Shown in pieces: positions 22,068 to 33,540 of a stretch of DNA of 64,000 bases; position 1 is the first letter of the stretch, and each line of letters begins with the position of its first letter. The notes below the pieces were generated by a model. It did not search any database, had not been told where the DNA came from, and saw nothing but the letters and a program-made list of their open reading frames with translations. The position numbers and the translations under genes are program-made. Source of the stretch: Rhynchospora pubera (lineage: Eukaryota; Streptophyta; Magnoliopsida; Poales; Cyperaceae). The DNA lies in contig CM051463.1 of the NCBI GenBank assembly GCA_028095005.1, forward strand, positions 63,464,251-63,528,250, read 5' to 3'.

Positions 22068-22247
22068 GAAATGAGATCTGCTGCCGCGCGACACCGCGCG
22101 TGCTGGCCGTCTGATTAAGATCCAATAGACAAGGGAGCCCCGTGTATGTAACCTAAATTGATAGGCCCGTAAAAAATGAACCATCCGATCAAGATCAGAC
22201 GGCTCGTAGTGCGCTACACGCTGTGTCACGCAACAGCAGAGTCGGAT
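22068..22247. mobile_element. GC-rich 180-bp MULE-type MITE, copy 1
   Basis: Insert bounded by perfect 11-bp direct repeats CGGCTTTTTGG (22057-22067 and 22248-22258). The ends are inverted: GAGATCTGCTGCCGCG on the left and, reverse-complemented, GACTCTGCTGTTGCGTGACA on the right. The interior includes GATTGATAGGCCCG-like and CCGTCTGAT motifs shared with 52149-52328 and the window end. Its length equals that of copy 2 exactly. Confidence 0.6.
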
Positions 22248-22369
22248 CGGCTTTTTGGCATTTATTATCCGCAATGTTTTGTTACGTTTTTTTTTTTGTT
22301 ACCTTGTTATTTTAATATATATAATATTTAATATTATCGTTTAAGATATTTGATATTTTTTGCTTACTT

Positions 22370-22530
22370 TCTAAACGACAATTACTATTCAGTATTCACA
22401 GCTCATACTACACGCGTCTTCGTACAGCCAAAAGAATATAACAAAGAATTTCCAAATGTCATAACGCAAAAAATCTTAAATGCATGTATTCAAATTGAGT
22501 TGTAAACATACGCTGACATTTCCATTTCCA
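22370..22530 (+). repeat. Second copy of the segment at ~19670-19830
   Basis: Shares TTTCTAAACGACAA, TTCACAGCTCA, TTTCCAAATGTC and ACGCTGA blocks in the same order and orientation as ~19670-19830. Non-coding. Confidence 0.5.
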
Positions 22531-23676
22531 TTGGTCAAAAAAATACTCGAAGCATGTAGATGAAAACTAGCTGTGTTATACTGTTATATTCATTTGAAAA
22601 ATCAGCATAACCAGAAAACAAATAACTTTCACTCTTTTAAATAAATGGTATTTCTACTTATTTAGAAAGAGACATTTGCTTAAATCTCGTACACAAAGTT
22701 GCTTATTGGATTATTGTCACGGCTTTAAGGCGCAAGAAAGTGTTTCCTTGCACGACACTTTTTAATCTACTCATTTCATGTCCAAATCGAACATGGATCT
22801 TTCCTTCGCGATAAAAACTCGACCAAGTCTTTCGTCCCAGGTTTTATTCCCACCAGTAGAGACGGTTAAAATCTGAAACATTATTTTCAAATTGAAAGTT
22901 TGAAACTAATAGGTCAATTTCCCGTTGAAATTACGTTTTTGACCATCAACTGATACAACAATTTCTAATTGGGCTGAGTGAAGATGTTTCCTTTTTAACA
23001 TAAGGGTTCACTTTTCGGTCTTAATCGGCATGTTTCATGCCCAAATGGGTTTAATTGTTAATTTGAGTCTTGATGGGCCTAAATGAGATCAACTTTGGAT
23101 TCAATTCTAATAGCTTCTAGTTTTATAAGGAATGGTTGTCCCAATTCAAACTTGAACGTTTAGAAAACCACACTGAAATATCTGGTTCCATTCAGGTGAA
23201 AATGAAATTGTGATGTAGTTAATTAAATTTATATTTAATTTTCTGTGAAAGTAAATTTATATTTAATATTGGGATGCTGCTGGCAAATAACCCATATAGT
23301 GCCACTTTTTACCAATATTTTTTTATTATTTCAGTCATATTTTGTTTATTTATTTAGTCTCTAAAACTTTTTCAATTTAGATTAAATTATAGAACAACAA
23401 AATAAATAAAATTTTTTAATTCGATTAAAGATCAACACATCTAACGACAAAAACAGTAAAATAAAGTTAAAGATATTTAAACTTGAAACCTCTTTGAAAT
23501 GGATTACATTGGGATGAGTTTAATTATGTTGCAAGCTTAATAGTTAATAATGTTGATCCATCAATCAGTCTAGTTCCCAGCAGCCAATAACTAAAAAACC
23601 TGTTTTATTTTTATTTTAATTCATTCATTGCTCAGCTGAGGGCCTGAGCCTGAAACTTCACCTCACTTCTATTTAA
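22531..23676. other. Intergenic, nothing recognisable
   Basis: AT-rich sequence with no ORF of note on either strand, no clear repeat ends and no RNA gene signal. Confidence 0.5.
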
Positions 23677-24655
23677 GAGGAAATTGGATATATGCCACCT
23701 CAAAACTTGAAAATTAGAAAAATGCCATTTTAAATTGAGTTCTTAGAAAAATGTCACCCCAAATCTATTATACTTAGATATTTACCACAATCATACAATT
23801 CTAAAAACAAAAATACTATAATTTGAGATGTATTTTTATATTTTCCAATCTACCCTCATCTGCAACTATTGTTCTCTCTTCTATCTATTATTCGTCGATC
23901 CCCATTCCCATTCGATAATGCTCCTTAACCTAACGGCACCCTGTACTGGCTCTCTCTTCTTCCCATCACCATGCGATCTCTTGATCTATATAACAATTGG
24001 TATAGCAATTGAAACTATTTTTTTGTACTTTCTCAATTATAACGTATTTTTTGTGGGTGAAATCAGATATAAATTGATCTTAAAAAAAGAAAATCAGACT
24101 TAAATCAACATTAATGCGGCTATGGTAACGTTGATATACCGATTCTCATCCACATACTGAAACAAAATTAGGATAAAGAATGAAATCGTCAGCATTAATT
24201 GGTCATTTGTGGCGCCTCCGATCCAATCTTCGGTGGCAAACTCCGCGTGGCTGGAGTCTCTCCCCTCGAGCGCCAGAGTACCGCCCCACCGAGGCAGAGT
24301 TTATTGACCCCATCACCTACCTCTTGAAGATCTCTCCCTCTACATCCCATTTCGGCCTGTGCAAGATCCTCCAGCAAGTGGGGCCTACAGGCACCCAGAA
24401 ACCCAACCCCCAGCGAAAGTTTGCACTCTGCTGCTCTGCACTGGTTCGAGACCAAGTCCAAGAAATTTGAGTCTGACCTCAAGCGAGTGGCCGCTAGCCG
24501 GGGATTGACAGATAATAGATAGAAGAGAGAACATAGTTGAGATGTAATTTTCAACTAAGTATAATAAATTTGGGTGGTATTTTTTTAAGAACTCAATTTG
24601 AAGTGGTATTTTTTAAATTTTTTAGTTTTGAGGTGACATATACCAATTTTCCCTC
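23677..24655 (+). mobile_element. Pack-MULE-like element with captured JmjN fragment (979 bp)
   Basis: Long terminal inverted repeats: left end GAGGAAATTGGATATATGCC, right end (reverse complement) GAGGGAAAATTGGTATATGT. Both continue through CACCTCAAAACT and AATTGAGTTCTTA, and after ~90 extra bases on the left through GTTCTCTCTTCTATCTATTA. Arms of 150-240 bp with a GC-rich, gene-like interior (about 24180-24500) are the hallmark of Pack-MULEs. Flanks CTATTTAA / TATTTTAAA suggest an aged, imperfect target duplication. Confidence 0.65.
24240..24420 (+). pseudogene. Captured fragment of a JmjN-domain (ELF6/REF6-type) histone demethylase gene
   Basis: The plus strand encodes PEYRPTEAEFIDPITYLLKI followed by a FGLCKI block, closely matching the JmjN domain at the N-terminus of plant KDM4-type demethylases (family pattern: PEFRPT..EF.DPI.YI.KIE...GICKI). 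The residues just before it (AWLESLP) are encoded in a different frame, so a small indel has broken the frame at about 24265-24275. No JmjC domain or zinc fingers follow. It is a captured, non-functional fragment; the source locus lies outside the window. Confidence 0.7.
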
Positions 24656-24772
24656 TATTTTAAATCCTACTTGATCCGTGCATTTTTTTCCCTATTTAAA
24701 TGCTAAGATTGAAGGGGATGTTGGTCAAAGATATGATGTTTCATCACTTTTGGTGTGCCCCGTATCAATTCC

Positions 24773-24990
24773 CTATTTTATCCCCCTGTTTTGTCATTGA
24801 TTTCCACAGCTTATATTATGTAGGGTCGAATCCGATGAAAAAAAAATGAATGCACGAGTCAGGCTATTTTTCATTTTTTTTTAATGGTCGAGTCAGATTA
24901 TTATTTCAAATTCTTCAGCAAGAGCATAATGAGCCGGACATAAAAATTTGAAATTCAGAACCGTACCTTAAATCTAGCAAACTCATGTCG
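24773..24990 (+). repeat. Direct repeat, left copy (partner 25412-25590)
   Basis: Both copies run from TATTTTATCCCCCTGTTTTG through GATTTCCACAGCTTATATTA and GGGTCGAATCCGAT to TCTAGCAAACTCAT. They are separated by ~420 bases. They do not start TG or end CA, and no primer-binding site follows the left copy, so a segmental duplication is more likely than a miniature LTR element. Confidence 0.65.
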
Positions 24991-25411
24991 CGCGTCCTCC
25001 ACACATTATGTAAGATTCTACGAGAAAATAATTTATTTGTTTATTTGTAGTTGTTAAAATATTAATAGCCATAAAGATTGCGTGCAACTCTATATGGTTA
25101 AATAGTTGTATCGCACATAATTTTTATGGCTATCGAGTTTTTTGGAATTGTTGTTTTCTGATTTTTTTTTCTTCTAAAATTTAGAGTAGTTTTTTTTTTC
25201 TGAATTTTTTTTTTGGTTTTCACTGAAGAGAGGAGAGAAGTGATTTTGAGTGAAGAGAGAAGGAACCAACGATGTCTTTAAATAGGTCGGGAATCGCCGT
25301 TATCAATGACAATTCCTAGCCTTTGTACCTGAAATTGTTACTATTATTAAATACATTTTCGATTTACTAAATTTATTTATTAATAATAAAAAGTTCGGTC
25401 AACTTTCTATT

Positions 25412-25590
25412 TTATCCCCCTGTTTTGTCAATGATTTCCACAGCTTATATTACGTAGGGTCGAATCCGATTTAAAAAAATAATGCACTAGCCAGATTATT
25501 ATTTCAAATTCTTTAGCAAAAGCATAATAAGTCGTATCTAAAATTTGAAATTCAGAACCGGACCTTAAATAAGTCGTATCTAGCAAACTC
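25412..25590 (+). repeat. Direct repeat, right copy
   Basis: Shorter partner of 24773-24990. It lacks the GAATGCACGAGTCAGGC-region extension and contains a small extra duplication of AAGTCGTATCTA. Confidence 0.65.
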
Positions 25591-25639
25591 ATCCTTATCT
25601 AATAATTCATTGTAATGACTCTTCACAAAGTTACACACT

Positions 25640-25795
25640 CATCGTTGGAAGAAAGAAGAAGAAGAAGGAAGAAGGAAGAAGAAGAATTATAAACAATTCA
25701 AACTCTTCACAAAATTACACACTTCCCAATACTTCTTCCCACTTCTTTCCTTCTTTCTTTCTTCCCACACCTATCCAAACGGAGCCAAAAACTGG
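25640..25795 (-). repeat. MITE-like repeat with CTTC/GAAG arms, copy 2 (inverted)
   Basis: Contains ATTATAAACAATTCAAACTC (reverse complement of the core of copy 1), flanked by GAAG-rich and CTTC-rich arms, and ends CACACCTATCCAAACGGAGC, matching the outer edge of 3163-3325. Confidence 0.5.
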
Positions 25796-26385
25796 TGAGG
25801 CAAGCGCACGCATGATCTAAAAAAAAAAAAGACTCGCTTAAACTGTTAACTGAAATAAAACTAGAATTGAACAATGATTATTTCAAAATATTTATTCGCC
25901 CCGCTCGCCTAATAATAATAATAATAATAATTAAAGCCTCTTCAGATGGTAATTTCTTACCAGAAGAGTCCACTTTTATTATTTTATAAAGAAAATGACA
26001 GTAAAAATATTTTATGGCAAATTATAATTTACTATGTAAACCACCCATAAAATTATTTTTATTGAAGCCCATCAAATGTAGGTCCATCTTTTGTTGTTAC
26101 AAAAGAGAAGGCCGCAGAGAATCTAGGTACTAGGAATGCTAGGGAACAACAGCTAGTTCCAAAGCTAAATGGCGCCGTGCACAAAAGCAGAGAGATGCTT
26201 TTGATGATTAGATCCTCATCCTAGCCTCTCTCTCCTCTGTCCTCTGTCAACAAGTACACCCTCTCTCCTCTCTCCTCTTATTCCATTCCGGAATAAGGCA
26301 AACAAACACACCCTAAAGCTGTGCGCTTTTTTAATCAAAAACAGTAGATTCTATTTCTGAATCTGAATGCGGTACTAATACTATA

Positions 26386-27484
26386 CAGTGGCGGAGCAAG
26401 AAATTTCAAGAATGGGATTCAATTCAAGATTCATACATGTAATAATATATAATTATAAATTCACATCCTCCTATTTCAATTTGCTCAAATTTACATGCTT
26501 TTGGTTGATTTGGGCCTCTATTTAAGTAAATTCTTCGAACTTCATCTTGCTCATTCGGATGGTACTCGAAAATCTTCGGACGCTTTGCCGAATCAGCGGG
26601 TAGTCTTTCGGGTTAATTTGAATCTGTTTAGGGGCTTGAGAGGTAGGTGAATCATCATGTGGTTGTTTTTGTTTCAAAAACTTCTCCATGAGATATCTAA
26701 TAGAAAAATATCAAGAGAGATGATTAGATGAAATTACTAATCAATAGACAAATAAAAAATATTAAATAGAACACATTACTCACACATAAAATAATTTTAT
26801 GTTTGAAGAATCATAGTTCTAAAAATTGAAATGGGTAAGAATAAATTTCAATTTCCAATTAGTTCTATGGTCATACTTATGCTAATTAATCACAACAAGT
26901 CAAAGACTGCAAAAAAAAAAAATTTCTTGGTTCTAACAAGCGGGCCGTGAGTTGCATAACAACATAAACTATTTAATATGCCAAATTGCAACTTAATTAA
27001 AAAAATTCTTGTACCTATATGTAGCGAGATGCCAAGATCCAAGTTCTTCAATTATTTTTTTTTTCGTCTCCTGTTTTTTCTCGTGGACCATATGCTTACA
27101 AAGACATAAAGAAAAAAAGAGAAAGGAGAGTAAAAGAAAGAGATGAGTTTTTGATGAATGGGGAATGGTGGATTGTTATTCTGGGAATAGAAAGTTGGTT
27201 GAGAAAAGTTGGCTCACTTTACTTTTTTTGTTACCATTCAATATCTTTTATTATTTTATAAGAAAAATGCTAATTTTACTTCAAAAATAACCTAATAAGG
27301 ATACTTCCATATATTTTGATGGGGTTCAACCAATAAAATAACGTATAAATTTAATGGGGTTCAAACTATTACAGCATACAATTTTTCATCATAAAAGTAT
27401 ATATTTTTATATGTTAGTTACAAATATATTTTTTTTTAATGGAGTCAATTGACCCCCCCTCCCTTCCACCTATCTCCGCCACTG
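26386..27484. mobile_element. Non-autonomous hAT element (1,099 bp) with perfect 8-bp duplication
   Basis: Terminal inverted repeats CAGTGGCGGAG (left) and CTCCGCCACTG (right), with perfect 8-bp target duplications ATACTATA at 26378-26385 and 27485-27492. Both features define the hAT superfamily. No transposase ORF is present; the interior is AT-rich with a small GC-richer block at about 26540-26650. Confidence 0.85.
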
Positions 27485-27492
27485 ATACTATA

Positions 27493-27975
27493 CCTTCCAT
27501 GTACTTTATCTCAGTAAAAAAAAAATAGAATTATTTTTTATTACTTAGTAATATTATCATGTTCAATAGAGAAGTGAATTTTCTTAAAGAAAAAAAATCC
27601 TGTAGGAAATCATTGGTATAAATTTTGGAAGATTTTTTTACAGTTATTCTATTACTTAGTAATTAGCATACATGGAAATAGCCACAGAAAATCATGGCAA
27701 TATTTCTCAAATTCCTCAACCCAGTTCGCACTTCCCACCATACCGACCATAAATAATTTTTCAGTTTTCACTAATAAATCCAAAATCTAAAATGATGACC
27801 GTTGAGCTTCTTTCAGGCACATTCTTCTAGATTTTTCATTTTCAAATTTTAAACCCCTTTCTTCCCCCGTTCAAACTCTTCTCCTTTCAAACAATAAAAT
27901 CCAACACAGTTCCACGGTTCTACCCTTCTCAAATTCTTTTCCTTTTCACTTCTTCACTCACGAAACCCAGCAATA
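27493..27975 (+). promoter_or_regulatory. TLP8 upstream region and 5' leader
   Basis: The stretch between the hAT element and the TLP8 ATG. The last ~150 bases are pyrimidine-rich (CCCCTTTCTTCCCCCG, CTTCTCCTTTC), as in many plant leaders. No clear TATA box could be chosen. The hAT insertion ends only 483 bases before the start codon. Confidence 0.35.
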
Positions 27976-30896
27976 ATGTCCCATTCAAAGAAAGTACCTT
28001 TGCTTCCTCTAGATACCAATATCCCCAAATGCCTCATTCCGGGTCCAAATGCGAAACCTGAACCCGATTCGGCCGACAAAGAAAACCTGGTTCCGGCACT
28101 TGAACCGGGTTCTCTGAAATGCAGGAAACCACAGCCTTGTTCGCCCAAAACCCCATTGAGCAGAGGGCCATTAAAACCCTCTTCTCTTCAGATGTGCATG
28201 AAGTTGAATGAACCGGATGCAGGTTTGAAACTTGCAGACCCGGTACCACACTCGTCAGATATTTGGGAATTTTCAGATTCGGAGTCCGCACCTGCTTCGT
28301 CATGGTCTACACTTCCTAACAGGTAATGAGGTACACTAAGCACAAAATATTGAACTTGACAAACATCTTGGCACAACTATGCAACCATAGAAAGCACAAA
28401 TTTATTTTATTTTTATTCTTGATTAATCAGTTTATTTTATTTTGCAACTCTTCTTTTGTGATTATTTCTCAGTTATTTATTTATGTATTTAACTATTTAT
28501 CTATTATTTCAGGGCATTGTTGTGCAGGCCTCTTCCATTGGATGTTGGGCGGTGCACTTGTATAATAGCCAAGGAGCCAGTTGAAGGAGCGAGGGGTGTA
28601 TCAGTCTTTTCTCTGTATACCAATGTAAGTTTCTGCTGCATAGTAATGCCATACATCAATTCCTGACTTGTACTATGTGCTGCCAGTACCAGTCACCCCT
28701 TATAGTTTAATAGAGCCAAAGGACCAATAGAAAATTGTAATTGTGAATTGAAAAATCACAGTATTTTGTTGTAATTAATGGTAATTAATTTTTTTGTCTG
28801 TAAACAGGAAGGCCAGGGGAGGCAAGACAGAAAATTAGCTGTTGCGAGGCATAGAAGGAGACGAGGCCGATCTAAGTTTGCTGTGGCTCAGAATCCAAAG
28901 GGTATTTTTGTCGCTTCAGATGAGGGGTTTTTGGGAACCATATCTGCTAATCTCATTGGATCCAAGTACCAAATATTCAATCAGGTTTAACTGATTGCTC
29001 TTTACTTGTTACCGGTACTTGTATTGATGCAACTTATATGACTGCCTTATACTGTGTTACAAAACATGTGCAATTGTGCATACAATTTTACTATATGCCT
29101 TGACCCTTGTTTTTCCGTCAAAAAAATTTTTACCATACAGACTATATTTCACAAGCACATCCATAGTTAGTTACTATGCTAATGTTACAAACATCAGTTC
29201 TCAATGTGCTCTGATGGTAAAAGAATATTTGACCAAGAGATCCTTCTAATTTGTTTTGCAGAGCAAAGGACTTGATGGCTCAAAAACTCAGACTAAAAAG
29301 CTTCTCGGTGTTGTTATGTAAGTTCATTTCTCCTAAAAGTGTTTCAAATTATTATATCAGATTCAAAATTTGATTTACTTGTGTTCGATAAATATGATAA
29401 TTTATTTTGATATTTTGACAGGTTTGTACCTACAATAACCACACTTACTGGGAGGTTTAGAAGCATAAGGGCATGGATTCCAAGGCAACAGCAATCAACA
29501 CAACTCAAAAGTACTTCTACAAATCAGGCAAGTTCATCTATCCATTTCAAAATAATTACATTAAATTCTGGATAAGTTTTGTTTGATTGCTACTTTCTAA
29601 GCAAGCACCTTTTTGGCTTTGAATGTCTCTTGTAAAATTTTGCCATGGTAACCAAACCTTATCTTGAATTTTTTACCTATTAATAATGTGGGCACTAATT
29701 GATCCTATTGCTATAGCAGATTCAACATGTAAGTGGACTGACTGAAAACTGGGAATTGAAGAAAAAAGTTGCTGACCAGCTTGTCTCAAGAGTTCCATTC
29801 TACAATAGTGTAAGCTTTTGTATCATTAGAGACATTTGAAATTTTGTTTCCACTTACACTAATGTGAATTGACAAACAAAATCAAGCAAAGGTAAGCCTC
29901 AATTCGCAGCCATTATGCACGTAATTTACTGTACAGTATGCATCTGATTTTGCCTAAACCAATCATTAAGTATTCAAATTAGTCCCTAATTTACACTTAG
30001 TTAATTAATAGTTCTCAAATAATTTAACCACAACATGCAACCTGTTTGTTAAATATTTGTCAGTTGGTCAATCACGCCATAATCACTGGAATGTAAAGAA
30101 TGCAATGTGCTGCCCAACAGTCATTGAACATAACTAAAGAGGGGAAGACTTTTTGTATTTTGATTCCTTGGTGGTTCTTCAAAGAAAGACTAATCACAGT
30201 GCTACATCTTTTTATTGTACAGGCAACAAAGCGTTATGAATTGGACTACAGAGAAAGATCTGGAAGGACTGGCCAAAGAGTGCAAGCATCTGTTAAGAAT
30301 TTTCAAATGACCATGGAGGTATTGTCCACCTCTTCCTATCTTTTTAACTTCACCTACATAACTACAAAACTGTACAAGGATCTTGTACTGGCGGTCTGAT
30401 TGACAGTTAATCAGCAAACCTCATGAAAGTTTGTTATGGACGTCGATTTGTGCTACAACTTTGATTTTCTAATTTGTCGCTACCATCCAGTGTGCTTTGT
30501 CAAATGTTCATGTCAAATGTTCTCTGAAATTGGTGCACATGATGCTCTTAGTAATTCATAATTGTTTTTCCCACTGTCTTTAAATTGTCATGTCCAGCTG
30601 TACTTAATTTATTACCTTTCAAAATATTCTTGAAACCAGCACTAACAATATAATAAACAGGAAAAAGGTAAGCAAACCATCCTGCAGCTTGGTAGGATTG
30701 GGAAGTCAAAATACATTATGGATTTCAGGTAAGGTTACTTTTGGTGCTTCATTAGTTGATTTATTTTGGTTATGAATTAAAACAAATTGTATTGATCAGT
30801 TTCATTATTTATCTTTGCAGATATCCGCTGACGGGATATCAAGCATTTTGCATATGTTTAGCAGCCATTGACTCGAAACTTTGTTGTACTCTGTGA
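27976..30896 (+). CDS. TLP8: Tubby-like protein without F-box (TLP8-type)
   Basis: Nine exons: 27976-28322, 28513-28624, 28808-28984, 29262-29317, 29422-29527, 29720-29809, 30223-30318, 30661-30728, 30821-30896, giving 375 aa. Residues 1-115 are low-complexity and Pro/Ser-rich, with no F-box. The tubby domain starts with RCTCIIAKE and VSVFSLYTN, continues with FLGTISANLIGSKYQIF, and ends ASVKNFQM, ILQLGRIGKSKYIMDFRYPL and the classic C-terminus AFCICLAAIDSKLCCTL. Tubby domains bind phosphoinositides at the plasma membrane. In Arabidopsis TLP8 is, from memory, the family member without an F-box, so it should not act in SCF ubiquitin ligases. Intron 5 has a GC donor (CAG|GCAAGT); exon 6 has a NAGNAG acceptor (TATAGCAG), so one extra Gln is possible. 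Confidence 0.9.
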
Positions 30897-31179
30897 AGAC
30901 CATTGGTTCGAATTAAGATACCTTTTCTAGGATAAAAATGGTGTAAAAAATAAAAGTTAGCATCTTGCTGGCCTAATTTTGCCCTTGATTTCGCTTAAAT
31001 TGTAACAACCTTGGATTGTGTTATTGTATATTAGATAATGTTAATGGAAATTTCATGTTTTGTCTGAATTTGAAAAAAAGTAAGCAAATAAACATAAGAA
31101 CAATGCCAATGAACCAAAAATAAAATGTGACCCCCTTGTGTAAAACAGGCTATATTTAATGGTGAAAATTGCTTACAGA

Positions 31180-31400
31180 AATCGAAAGAAAGAGAAACCT
31201 AAAGGAAATAAGAGAAGTATGCTAAAATTATGTTATTAAGCAACAAAAAAAAATGCAGAAAACTACTTGAAACTTTAAAATTTGGACCACAACCCACGTG
31301 CCAAATTTAATCCAGTACTTGCGAGAAGATAGCCTGCTCCATAACAGATCTTGGCTGATTATTTCACCTCCTCCAAAAACAACTACAACACATCTGGGAT
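31180..31400 (-). pseudogene. 3'-end remnant of a second DUF2828 gene copy
   Basis: GCCTGCTCCATAACAG, then TTGGCTGA.TATT and CCAAAAACAACT, align colinearly with the last ~110 coding bases of the intact DUF2828 gene (34915-35010). The flanking block GAAATCGAAAGAAAGAGAAA matches 34567-34586 near that gene's 3' end. The reading frame is broken and only the 3' tip is left. Confidence 0.7.
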
Positions 31401-32248
31401 CTGGCCAGCCTCTCTAAAGTCTGACTTGAGCAATGAATGGTACTCTTTTCTCTATACAACAAGGGAAAACCTTGACATTTTGTGTTTTAGATTTTAATAA
31501 CCTATATGGATGCAAATGAAGAACCTTGTATTGGTCATCTCTATGCTTAAATCTGATAATAAATCACTAATTTTAGGGGCCAAACCTAATTAGGCCCAAA
31601 ATTGTTGAAACAACGTCTTTACCGCATAATAAAATGTTGTAGTGTTTATAGTTAAAATTTGTTCTGTGTTTCAAATTGCAAGAAAATAGGAAAGAAACCA
31701 ACAGTTATATTGGCCTGCATCCAATTTAGTTTGCGATGATACAAAATTGACCCGGGCGCTGCCCCGCTGCTAGTGGATAACCATCTGGTAAAACTTAATG
31801 GTGTCCAAGTAGAAGGCTGCTTGTTACCATGGAGGTGAAAGAACCTGTGCCTGATCAATATCATCGTGAGCTCCCTTTCAATGCAACTGTTCAGTATAAC
31901 AGCCACAATCTTTAGCTCCTATGTTGCTCAAATTATTTTAGTTCGGTAATATTAAAGTAATAAAAGCATCACCTATTGACGATTAAAAATTCTACAAAAC
32001 TCTTCTTTTGGAATTCGAGTGATACTAGTGAGGATGAAGCACACTCTACTCTCTGTATTTTGAAATGATTTACAGAATTACTCTGTGTATTTCAAAAAAA
32101 GACCAGTGTTAACAAAATAAATTATGTTTGTAAAGGAGGGATGATATTAAATTGTGAAGTCTTTGAGGTGGAGGGGCAGTTTTTGTAGTGTTTGATTTCT
32201 AGTAAAATCAAATGTAAAAGAATTGGGGCTCTTGACAATTGAAAAAGG

Positions 32249-32295
32249 ATTTTTTTTTTTTTTTTTTTGAAATGCTAGGCAGAAGCTACCTAGTG
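32249..32295 (-). mobile_element. Ultra-short hairpin retroposon, copy 3 (47 bp)
   Basis: On the minus strand CACTAGGTAGCTTCTGCCTA, GCATTTC and a ~20-base A tail. Flanked by GACAATTGAAAAAGG (32234-32248) and GACGATTGAAAAAGG (32296-32310), 14 of 15 matching. The first bases CACT.GGTAGC are the same as in copy 1, so both start at the same point. Stem CTAGGTAG / CTGCCTAG pairs fully in RNA. Confidence 0.6.
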
Positions 32296-32339
32296 GACGA
32301 TTGAAAAAGGTTATAAGGACACTTTTGATAGGACTTGAA

Positions 32340-32934
32340 GGGGTCGTTTGGCAACATCAAAGTTTAGTGAGATCAAAGGTTAAAGTTAGCATTTTGGGAT
32401 TAGTGTTTGAGATTAAAGTTAATAAAAGTTAGTACTAACTTAAAGTTAGTAATTGTTGTTTGGCATGATAGATTAAAAGTTAGCGATCAAAGTAAATGCA
32501 TTCAACTATAACATTCATTTTAATCTAGACATTTTAGAATTAAAAAATTTAAAATCTTGATATTTTCAAAATTTGAAACTTTGAAAAATTGAAATTTGAA
32601 ATTAGAAAATTTGAAATTAGAAAATTTAAAATTTTAAAATTTAAAATTTTAAAATTTAAATTTAAAGTTTTGAAATTTGAAATTTGAAATTTTAAATTTT
32701 AAATTTTAAATTTGAAATATGGAATTTTAAATTTTTAAAGTTTCTTCTCAAGGTTTATCTCTTCATATAGATATAAATTTTTTTTTTTTGTGTTTGAGAA
32801 AAACTTAAATATATGGCCAAGTTAGGAAGGTAGTTCTAATTCCGTTGACCCCAAAGTTGTTTGACGATGCAAGACATGTAAGTTAGCTCGTTGACTCAAA
32901 AGTTAAGCTAAACTTGGCACTACCAAACGAGCCC
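32340..32934. mobile_element. TIR element with low-complexity interior (595 bp)
   Basis: Left end GGGGTCGTTTGGCAACATCA and right end, reverse-complemented, GGGCTCGTTTGGTAGTGCCA. Both run into AAGTTTAG, and both flanks are GAA (3 bp). The right-hand half is almost pure AAATTTTAAAATTT / TTGAAATTTG repeats (about 32520-32740). This fits a PIF/Harbinger-like or unclassified MITE; no ORF. Confidence 0.55.
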
Positions 32935-33540
32935 GAAGTATGTAACGAACATGAAGGGCTTAAGTATGCTACATTGCTACATGTTACGATCATACTGGTA
33001 ATTTGAGATAGAGAAATAAATTGAATTGCGTTCAAATGTTAGAAAAAGGTCGTGCATCTGCACGTATCCTAATCAATTTTTGTGGGATTTGAAAGCATTG
33101 AAAAAAGCTGGGGTCCTGTTGTGAGATTAAGAGAAACATGAACTGTCTGCAGGGTTATTGGAAATATTAGTTTGCTTCCCTTGCAGTGTCGATGTCAGGG
33201 GTGTATTTGTAAATTTGCAAGTAATATATTATTGCAATTTTTTCTGCAAGGATTTTGCTCAAGCTCTTTTATTGCATAACTTTTCTCTGAATTCACAGGA
33301 TTTTTGTCTTTCTTGTTCTGCTAACTTTGTTTTTGAACGTCAAAATGTTTATGTATGGTGTATGTTATAATTAAAACGGAGCATAACTAATAATTTGTCT
33401 TACATGTGCAACACCTATCGAAATAATAATCAAAAATATTTTTATGATGCAAAATACAAAATATTTGGTACCAGTATCAGTTATTACTGGTCTCTAATAC
33501 TAAAACTAAAATTTAACTAATATATCCTTATTTTCTTTTC

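Larger units (their letters stand above)
24656..26385. other. Intergenic region with local duplications
   Basis: No gene seen. Contains two direct copies of one segment (24773-24990 and 25412-25590) and an inverted MITE copy (25640-25795), all listed separately. An (AAT)n run lies at about 25912-25930. Confidence 0.5.
30897..33540. other. Region between the two duplication units
   Basis: Holds the TLP8 3' UTR, the DUF2828 remnant, the ultra-short retroposon at 32249 and the TIR element at 32340. A stretch at about 33325-33420 resembles 42985-43095 (both contain TTTTGAACGTCAAA / TTGCGAACATCAAA followed by GTTT.TGTAT). No intact gene. Confidence 0.5.

Noticed and set aside
24195..24554. 119-codon minus-strand frame in the Pack-MULE-like element
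   Set aside because: The opposite strand carries the recognisable JmjN segment; this frame has no known motif and is a shadow.
24773..25590. Miniature LTR retrotransposon (TRIM)
   Set aside because: The direct repeats lack TG...CA ends, and no primer-binding site or polypurine tract adjoins them.
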